A DNA stretch of 42,183 nucleotides from Sedimenticola sp. (GTDB lineage: Bacteria > Pseudomonadota > Gammaproteobacteria > Chromatiales > Chromatiaceae): the NCBI GenBank assembly GCA_027083925.1, contig JALWMK010000112.1:1-42183 (forward strand). Reading direction: 5' to 3'. The translations under genes were made by a program, and so were the position numbers. Of this stretch, positions 37,417 through 42,183 are shown in pieces. The notes beneath the pieces are model-generated. The model was not told the origin of the DNA. It saw only the letters and a program-made list of their open reading frames with translations, and searched no databases. The number at the start of each line of letters is the position of its first letter. Within the stretch, counting starts at the first letter, position 1.

Positions 37417-38330
37417 CTTCCGTAGAAAAAATACTGTATTTTTTACTTCTTGCGGGAGTCTTTGCTTCTTCATATGCTGCCGTCGCTGTTTCCGCGAATG
37501 GAATAAAGGAAGGAGAAACAGAGGCAAAGGGCGTATCTAGTACGGTTCCGGCATCCTCATTGGTTGCTGCGGAGCTTTTGGATGAACCGGCCGGGGCAGG
37601 CCGGAAAACCCGGGGCCTGATCAACGGTTTCGAACTGCTGGGAGACCTGGACGGAGATGGAAAGGACGAAATTGTGCTGGCGTTCTGGGATGCCCCCGGA
37701 GGCAGTGTGGTTTTCAATTACCTGGTAATTCTGGATCTGGAAAAAGACAAGATATTCAGCCAATCCATTTTCGTTGGCGACAGGGTGCAGGTTCTTGGCG
37801 GAGAAATTTATGGCAACAAAATTGTTGTTGATCTTGTTGAGCACGGAGCCACTGATCCTGTTTGCTGTCCGGCGCAGAAAGCAACACGAACCTGGGTCTA
37901 CGAGAATGACGGTAGTTTCAAGGAAATGCCAGTGAAGCTGAAAGGAAGGCTGTCAGTTGAAGATATTGGCGGAACAGAATGGATCTTGACCATGCTAAAT
38001 GGCGAAGCCGTGCCGGAAGATCCGCGAATAAGCCTCACCTATGAGGATGACCAGGTCAAGGGGAATGCAGGCTGCAACAGCTATTTTTCCCATATGAAAG
38101 ACCTGGAAGGTGCAGGCGGCAGGGTAAAGCTAGGCCCGGTAGGCAGCACTCGCAAGGCCTGCCCGGATGACGTCATGCACAGGGAAAGCAGCTATTTGCA
38201 GAGCCTGGGAAATACTACCAGCTTCAGCCTTGTCGGCAGGCAACTGGTGCTGTCTTGGAATTCTGCTGATCGTAGTGGCGCCTTGATTTTCATTCCCGGC
38301 AAGAAGATCGAAAAACACTTTTTACAATAG
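37413..38330 (+). CDS. Exported protein with C-terminal META domain
   Basis: The 305-residue protein has a signal-like N-terminus (hydrophobic about 7-28) without a clear lipobox. The first half carries a calcium-loop-like GDLDGDGKDEIVLAFWD (about 70-86) and a DPVCCPAQ double-cysteine motif (about 147-154). The second half is a META/HslJ-type domain (about 185-300) with GCNSYFS and a late Cys. HslJ-like domains are linked to novobiocin and heat-stress tolerance, but the function is unknown. It overlaps the phosphorylase gene at ATGA and ends 39 nt before the convergent transporter gene. Confidence 0.75.
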   Translation: MTSVEKILYFLLLAGVFASSYAAVAVSANGIKEGETEAKGVSSTVPASSLVAAELLDEPAGAGRKTRGLINGFELLGDLDGDGKDEIVLAFWDAPGGSVVFNYLVILDLEKDKIFSQSIFVGDRVQVLGGEIYGNKIVVDLVEHGATDPVCCPAQKATRTWVYENDGSFKEMPVKLKGRLSVEDIGGTEWILTMLNGEAVPEDPRISLTYEDDQVKGNAGCNSYFSHMKDLEGAGGRVKLGPVGSTRKACPDDVMHRESSYLQSLGNTTSFSLVGRQLVLSWNSADRSGALIFIPGKKIEKHFLQ

Positions 38331-38369
38331 CTGCGGATTTTCCGTCGAGCCATCGCTGGTGGCATTCCA

Positions 38370-39680
38370 TCAACGTACGTGCAGAAACAGCCGCCGCTGG
38401 CTGAACAGCAGCTCGGCGATGATGACAGACAGATAAATAATCCCTATCCATAGCAAGTTGCCGATATTGGTGTTCCACAGATAGACAACCAGCGCCACCC
38501 AGGAAACAAGAGACAGAAACAGCCCGGTCAACGGCAGGATTGCTCCAGAAGAGATTTTCTTGCGCAGTCGCCATGCAGAAAGATTGATGGCGGCAAAGAT
38601 CAACAAGAAGGTCGAACTGGCGAAAGAAGAGATAATCGTCAGGTTTGCCAGATTGACAAAAGCCAGGGTAACGAAAGTAATGGCCACCAGGCTCACCCAG
38701 GGAATATGATTTTGTTTTCTTCTGAAGCCAAAGACAGTAGGCAATGCCTTCTCCTTTGCCATGATCATTCCAAGGCGCGCCGTACCGAACATGGTTGCAT
38801 TGATTGCGGAAGCGGTGGAGAACAGGGCGGCCAGGCCAATCAGCAGAAAACCCGCCTGCCCCAGAAAAGGCTTTGCGGCAACGGCCAGGGCATATTCCTT
38901 GTACCGGCTGATTTCATCGGGAAGCAGATTGCCTACGGCCACCAGGGAAACCAGTACATAGATGGCAATGGTTACACCGATAGACCATACAATGGCGCGC
39001 TTGAGGTTACGTTGTGGATCTTCCATTTCATTGATGGCATTGGGAATCAGCTCAAAGCCTTCATAGGCGACAAAGATCAGCGCGGCCGCCATGAGGACGC
39101 CGGTATGGCCCTGATTGAACACTGGCAGCACATAGTCGGTCTTGATATAGAACAGCCCGATGGCGGCAAACAGAAATAAAATGATGACCTTGACCGTGAC
39201 GATCAGCAGCTCACTGGTGCCGCTGGCTTTGATGCCATACAGATTGATCCCGAGAAAAGTCAGCAGAATCAGTGTTTCCAGCAAATGATGCATGGCCGGG
39301 GATGAGCCATTGTCGCCCAGCATGGCGCTGCCATATACGCCAAAAGTGTAGGAATACAGCGCCATTGTTCCCACATAGCCCACCAGCAGCAGCCATCCGC
39401 CCATGGCGGCGATATTGCGGTTCCTGAAAGCATGCTCCAGAAAAGTGAAGCTTCCACCACTGGACTGAAACGCCAGCCCCAGGTGCGCATAGGACAACCC
39501 GGTAATCAGGGCAATGATGCCGCCAATGGCAAAAGCAATGGGTGCCGCATGCCCTGCCTGGGCAATGGCCAGCCCCAGCACGGAAAAAATACCGCCCCCC
39601 ACCATGCCGCCTATGCCCATGGCGATGACTTCCTTGAGGGAGAGTTTTTCGCCGTTTCCCTTTGGTGCAGGTGTATTCAT
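38370..39680 (-). CDS. APC superfamily amino acid permease
   Basis: The 436-residue protein shows about 12 hydrophobic segments and the APC opening GIGGMVGGGIFSVLGLA, plus AFIFVAYEGFELIPNAINEMEDP-type wording of segment 6 (kept short here as VAYEGFELIPN). It resembles broad amino-acid permeases; the substrate cannot be told. The ATG at 39680 is preferred to a TTG two codons earlier because AAAGGG lies seven bases before it. It is convergent with the META gene and divergent from the tRNA gene. Confidence 0.9.
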   Translation of the reverse strand: MNTPAPKGNGEKLSLKEVIAMGIGGMVGGGIFSVLGLAIAQAGHAAPIAFAIGGIIALITGLSYAHLGLAFQSSGGSFTFLEHAFRNRNIAAMGGWLLLVGYVGTMALYSYTFGVYGSAMLGDNGSSPAMHHLLETLILLTFLGINLYGIKASGTSELLIVTVKVIILFLFAAIGLFYIKTDYVLPVFNQGHTGVLMAAALIFVAYEGFELIPNAINEMEDPQRNLKRAIVWSIGVTIAIYVLVSLVAVGNLLPDEISRYKEYALAVAAKPFLGQAGFLLIGLAALFSTASAINATMFGTARLGMIMAKEKALPTVFGFRRKQNHIPWVSLVAITFVTLAFVNLANLTIISSFASSTFLLIFAAINLSAWRLRKKISSGAILPLTGLFLSLVSWVALVVYLWNTNIGNLLWIGIIYLSVIIAELLFSQRRLFLHVR

Positions 39681-39817
39681 ATGCAAGCCCTTTCTGCTGC
39701 TGGAGTGCCGCCAGCCAACTGTTGTTGCATCGGCAACCAGGCATTCGGGTTGCCGGTGCGATAAGCCATGGCCCGCCGCTTAATCCGTTTATTCTACCGA
39801 ACCTGGCAGCCAGGTAC

Positions 39818-39847
39818 TTGCAGAAACCGGGGAATCCAATGTATAGT
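39818..39847 (+). promoter_or_regulatory. Promoter of tRNA-Val
   Basis: TTGCAG (39818-39823) and TATAGT (39842-39847) are 18 nt apart, and the following TCGCCCTCGC is GC-rich, the discriminator type seen at stringently controlled tRNA and rRNA promoters. The mature tRNA starts 14 nt after the -10. Confidence 0.75.
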
Positions 39848-39860
39848 TCGCCCTCGCAAC

Positions 39861-39937
39861 AGGCGCGTAGCTCAGCTGGTTAGAGCACCACCTTGACATG
39901 GTGGGGGTCGGCGGTTCGATTCCGTTCGCGCCTACCA
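39861..39937 (+). tRNA. tRNA-Val (GAC)
   Basis: The 77-nt sequence folds into a full cloverleaf. The acceptor stem is AGGCGCG / CGCGCCT, the D stem GCTC / GAGC and the anticodon stem CCACC / GGTGG with loop TTGACAT. The anticodon GAC is at 39895-39897, reading GUC/GUU valine codons. The T arm has GGCGG and CCGTT (two G-U pairs) around TTCGATT. Discriminator A and an encoded CCA end the gene. It is transcribed alone, between its own promoter and terminator. Confidence 0.97.
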
Positions 39938-39945
39938 GATAAAAC

Positions 39946-39978
39946 AAAGACTTAGCGATAGATCCTAAGTCTTTTTTT
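39946..39978 (+). terminator. Rho-independent terminator of tRNA-Val
   Basis: A 10-bp perfect stem, AAAGACTTAG (39946-39955) and CTAAGTCTTT (39965-39974), ends in a run of seven Ts (39972-39978). It lies nine bases after the tRNA CCA. Confidence 0.93.
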
Positions 39979-40260
39979 ATGTCTAAATGTTTCCGTAAAT
40001 TATTTTTGTGAAGGCGCTCCGTCTGTTGGAATTCTATCAGGTATTTAAAAGCTCGCCATGACGGAAGTAATGAAAAAATTAAAGGTGCGGATGAGGGTTT
40101 GTTGGGAGCCAGCGAAGAACATGCTGTTGTTGCAGGTGCCGGTGAACTACTGATCGATGAGGCGCTGGACTTGCAGGTGATTTCCATTCGCCTGCGAAAA
40201 TCACTCATCTCTTCATGGGCTGGGTTATCAGCCACTGACGCAGTTCCGGCATGAGATCTT

Positions 40261-40280
40261 CCTGAACCCACGGATTCAGG
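40261..40280. repeat. 20-bp near-palindromic element, copy 2, with flanking ATCTT repeats
   Basis: CCTGAACCCACGGATTCAGG is 19/20 identical to 28105-28124. The five bases before it (40256-40260) and after it (40281-40285) are both ATCTT. It lies immediately downstream of the truncated response regulator reading frame. Confidence 0.6.
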
Positions 40281-40285
40281 ATCTT

Positions 40286-40324
40286 CTACAAGCATTTTTC
40301 ATCTTCCACCAGCAGCAGTCTCAT
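40286..40324 (-). pseudogene. Response regulator, N-terminal remnant
   Basis: A strong GGAGG ribosome-binding site on the minus strand precedes ATG (40324), and MRLLLVEDEK is the usual start of OmpR-type response regulators. After 12 codons the frame meets a stop, and the sequence continues into the 20-bp repeat and unrelated DNA. No receiver or DNA-binding remainder was found downstream. OmpR-type regulators often sit divergently beside heavy-metal RND efflux genes, as here. Confidence 0.65.
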
Positions 40325-40616
40325 GGGCTTCCTCCGTTTCAACCACCTCGGTAGTATGGATCTCCATGCAGCTTGTAAATTCTGCCTGCATTTCCAGCCC
40401 TGGAATACGTTCGCCTCCCTGCTTATAAGATACCCAATGATTTGATTTTGTTTGTGGTCAACATCGACTCGTCCCAAAGCACGGAGATGGAACCAGGCTG
40501 AATCTCCACAATATTCCCTTTCCTGTGCGTGGTTGAAGGCGATAGCAACCGAGCGGGATGTTCAGCTTTGTTTAAGGAAGCACCAGTATACTTGCCCGTC
40601 ACTTGGAGTCCCACGA

Positions 40617-41846
40617 ATGAGAGTGCTGATGAATAACAGATTCATAGGGCGTATTACCTGTATTACTTTGCTGGTGGTTCTGTCCCCCACGGCCATGGCG
40701 GTCAGCCTGGCGGAAACCGTGCAGGCTGCTGTTGAGCGGCATCCGCAATATCCTTTGCACCAGGCGCTACGCAAGGTGGAATCAGGGTACCGCCAGCAGG
40801 CGGAGAGTTTTTTTGGTGGTGATCCATCGGTTAATCTTTCTGTGGTGGGTGACTCCCTGGGCAGCGATTTTGGCTCCGGGGAATATGTGGCTGGTGTTTC
40901 CCTGCCGGTATGGCTTCCTGGTCAGCGTGAAGCGCGGCGAATGATTGCAGACAACCTGGCTACCCAATCGGTACTGGAACTGTCGCGCCTTACCTGGGAA
41001 GTGGCGGGGGGCGTGCTGGAACGCGGCTGGCAGTTGCGCATCGCCCAGGCGGGAGTACAACAGGCGCTGAAACAATGGGCGGCAGCACGGGCGCTGGAGA
41101 AGGATGTGGTTCATCGGTTCGAGGCCGGGGAGCTGACCCGCAATGATTTGTTGCTGGCGCAGCAGGATGTGGTGGAAACCGAGGCCACCTACCAGGAAGC
41201 CCTCAACAGCTTGCAACAGGAAAAGCTTTCCTGGCGCAACTATACGGGTTTAGAAGAGCTGCCTGAAGATTTGGATCTGTTTGCGCGAACGGAAGGAGCG
41301 CCAGTGCCGCTTGTTCAGCATCCCCAGCTGCGGGCAGCATTGGCGCTGGCGCAGACAGCACAGGCCAGAGTCAATGACACCCGCATGCAGCGCCACGCTG
41401 TACCGGTAGTGTCTGTCTATGCCAAGCGCGACCGGGGCGCCCGCAATGAGGCTTACACAGATTCATTGGGTATCGAACTGACAGTGCCCTTGGGCACCCG
41501 CTCCCATATTGCCCCGGCGATTGCTGAAGCGGAAGCCGAGCTGACTGGTGCGGAAACAGAGGCGGCGCTACTGAAACGGCAGCTGGAATTGCGTATCGCC
41601 AATGCAGAACAGGAACTGCTCAAAGCAAACCGGCTGCTGGATCTGGCGCAACAGAAAAATGGATTTTCCCATGCCCGCCTGCAGCTGTCCCGGCGCGCTT
41701 TCGAGCTGGGTGAGATGGGTCTGTACCAACTGTTGCTGGCTCGGCAACAGGCTGCTGCCGCCGCCAGGGATTTGGAGATCCGGCAGCTGGAAAAACAATA
41801 TGCTATGACACGAAAAAATCATTTACTTGGAGTGATCCCGCGATGA
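40617..41846 (+). CDS. TolC family outer-membrane efflux protein
   Basis: The 409-residue protein has a signal peptide (about 1-28, ending TAMA) and two long helical TolC repeats. VERHPQYPLHQALRKVE starts the first helix, and VVHRFEAGELTRNDLLLAQQDV and RRAFELGEMGLYQLLLARQQ are the paired TolC-family helix motifs. It would form the outer-membrane channel of a tripartite pump. ATG 40617 with GGAG eight bases upstream is chosen; the longer frame upstream is unsupported and ATG 40629 is possible. The stop overlaps the adaptor gene (ATGA). The CzcC-like style suggests metal efflux, but this is uncertain. Confidence 0.88.
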   Translation: MRVLMNNRFIGRITCITLLVVLSPTAMAVSLAETVQAAVERHPQYPLHQALRKVESGYRQQAESFFGGDPSVNLSVVGDSLGSDFGSGEYVAGVSLPVWLPGQREARRMIADNLATQSVLELSRLTWEVAGGVLERGWQLRIAQAGVQQALKQWAAARALEKDVVHRFEAGELTRNDLLLAQQDVVETEATYQEALNSLQQEKLSWRNYTGLEELPEDLDLFARTEGAPVPLVQHPQLRAALALAQTAQARVNDTRMQRHAVPVVSVYAKRDRGARNEAYTDSLGIELTVPLGTRSHIAPAIAEAEAELTGAETEAALLKRQLELRIANAEQELLKANRLLDLAQQKNGFSHARLQLSRRAFELGEMGLYQLLLARQQAAAAARDLEIRQLEKQYAMTRKNHLLGVIPR

Positions 41847-42183
41847 AAAAAACTCTGCTTGGCCTGGTTCTGCTGTTGGTAACCAATCTCCATGCCGCCC
41901 CCCTTGTGAAGATTGAGCCAGCGCAACGGGAGGCGCTGGGTATTCGTACCATTGCCGTGGAATCGGTCTCCCGGGTCTGGGGTAGTGCTTATCCTGCCGA
42001 GGTGCGCGTGCCCAATGCCCAACTGATAGTAGTCAGTGCACCCCAGGAAGGGCTGCTTACCCATTTGCATGTGGCGGAAGGTGAATCGGTGCATAAAGGG
42101 CAATTGCTGGCAGTTATCCAGAGTCCAAAACTGGTGGAAGAACAGCGCCTCTATCTTGAGGCATTGAGCCGATTGGGGTTGGC
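41843..42183 (+). CDS. Periplasmic adaptor (membrane fusion) subunit of RND efflux pump, N-terminal part
   Basis: The first 113 codons are present and the window end cuts the gene. A signal peptide (about 1-19, ending LHAA) is followed by IEPAQREALGIRTIAVE, typical of metal-type RND adaptors, and by a biotinyl-lipoyl-like segment VSAPQEGLLTHLHVAEGESV. The partner inner-membrane pump gene would lie beyond the window. It overlaps the TolC-family gene by four bases. It would bridge the inner-membrane pump and the outer-membrane channel. Confidence 0.85.
   Translation, partial: MKKTLLGLVLLLVTNLHAAPLVKIEPAQREALGIRTIAVESVSRVWGSAYPAEVRVPNAQLIVVSAPQEGLLTHLHVAEGESVHKGQLLAVIQSPKLVEEQRLYLEALSRLGL

Larger units (their letters stand above)
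39979..40616. other. Region of about 640 nt without an intact gene
   Basis: Nothing here has full gene structure. A plus-strand frame is open from 40012 to 40256 (about 80 codons, including IKGADEGLLGASEEHA) but has no good start and no recognised family; it may be a gene remnant. The minus strand holds the first 12 codons of a response regulator (40286-40324) next to a 20-bp repeat (40261-40280). The 40325-40616 part has no recognised feature except the likely leader of the efflux operon. Confidence 0.5.

Noticed and set aside
39861-40616. Genomic island inserted at tRNA-Val
   Set aside because: No integrase, no repeated tRNA 3' end and no second border are present in the window, so an island cannot be claimed.
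1-42183. CRISPR array, toxin-antitoxin pair, prophage or complete insertion sequence
   Set aside because: No array of regularly spaced repeats, transposase, phage structural gene or paired small toxin genes was seen on either strand.

Overview
The window is chromosomal DNA of a gammaproteobacterium with moderately high GC. Almost every gene is a housekeeping gene of recognisable gammaproteobacterial type. The order leuB-asd-fimV-truA-trpF-accD-folC-dedD-cvpA-purF-metZ and the order nadB / rpoE-rseA-rseB-rseC-degP-lepA-lepB-DUF4845-rnc-era-recO-pdxJ match the Pseudomonas aeruginosa arrangement as I know it. One difference is that trpB and trpA sit between trpF and accD, as in xanthomonads and several sulfur-oxidising lineages. 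I cannot name genus or species from the sequence alone.

Layout. 1-4513: end of leuB, aspartate-semialdehyde dehydrogenase and FimV, closed by a clear terminator. 4594-15902: a long run of plus-strand genes: truA, trpF-trpB-trpA, accD, folC, a DedD-like SPOR protein, cvpA, purF, metZ, a TehB-like methyltransferase and a PerM/AI-2E exporter family protein. 15892-18006: a minus-strand pair, nadB and a GNAT acetyltransferase. 18145-28891: the envelope-stress sigma factor operon (rpoE, rseA, rseB, rseC, degP), then lepA, lepB, DUF4845, rnc, era, recO and pdxJ. 28873-31623: a BarA/GacS-like hybrid kinase on the minus strand. 31834-38330: cysM, rlmD, a CYTH protein, a signal-less YkuD protein, nagZ, a hypoxanthine phosphoribosyltransferase, a methylthioinosine-type phosphorylase and a META-domain protein, packed with gaps of 15 nt or less or with ATGA overlaps. 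38370-39680: an APC-family transporter on the minus strand. 39861-39937: tRNA-Val(GAC) with its own promoter and terminator. 39979-40616: a decayed stretch holding the start of a lost response-regulator gene. 40617-end: the first two genes of an RND-type efflux operon, cut by the window end.

How the genes work together. Most are core functions: amino-acid, folate, purine, NAD and PLP synthesis, RNA processing, translation and protein export. Two local partnerships stand out. The first is a cytosolic peptidoglycan-recycling pair, NagZ with a YkuD-fold enzyme that has no signal peptide. The second is a purine salvage pair, a nucleoside phosphorylase with an Asn in the base pocket next to a hypoxanthine phosphoribosyltransferase. 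The rpoE operon carries a candidate sigma-E promoter of its own.

No clearly novel multi-gene system is visible. The least explained structures are very small palindromic elements bounded by short direct repeats: two copies of a 20-bp element (28105-28124 and 40261-40280) and one 31-bp palindrome (343-373). A likely leaderless start of trpF and the wreck of a response-regulator gene next to the efflux operon are also worth a look.
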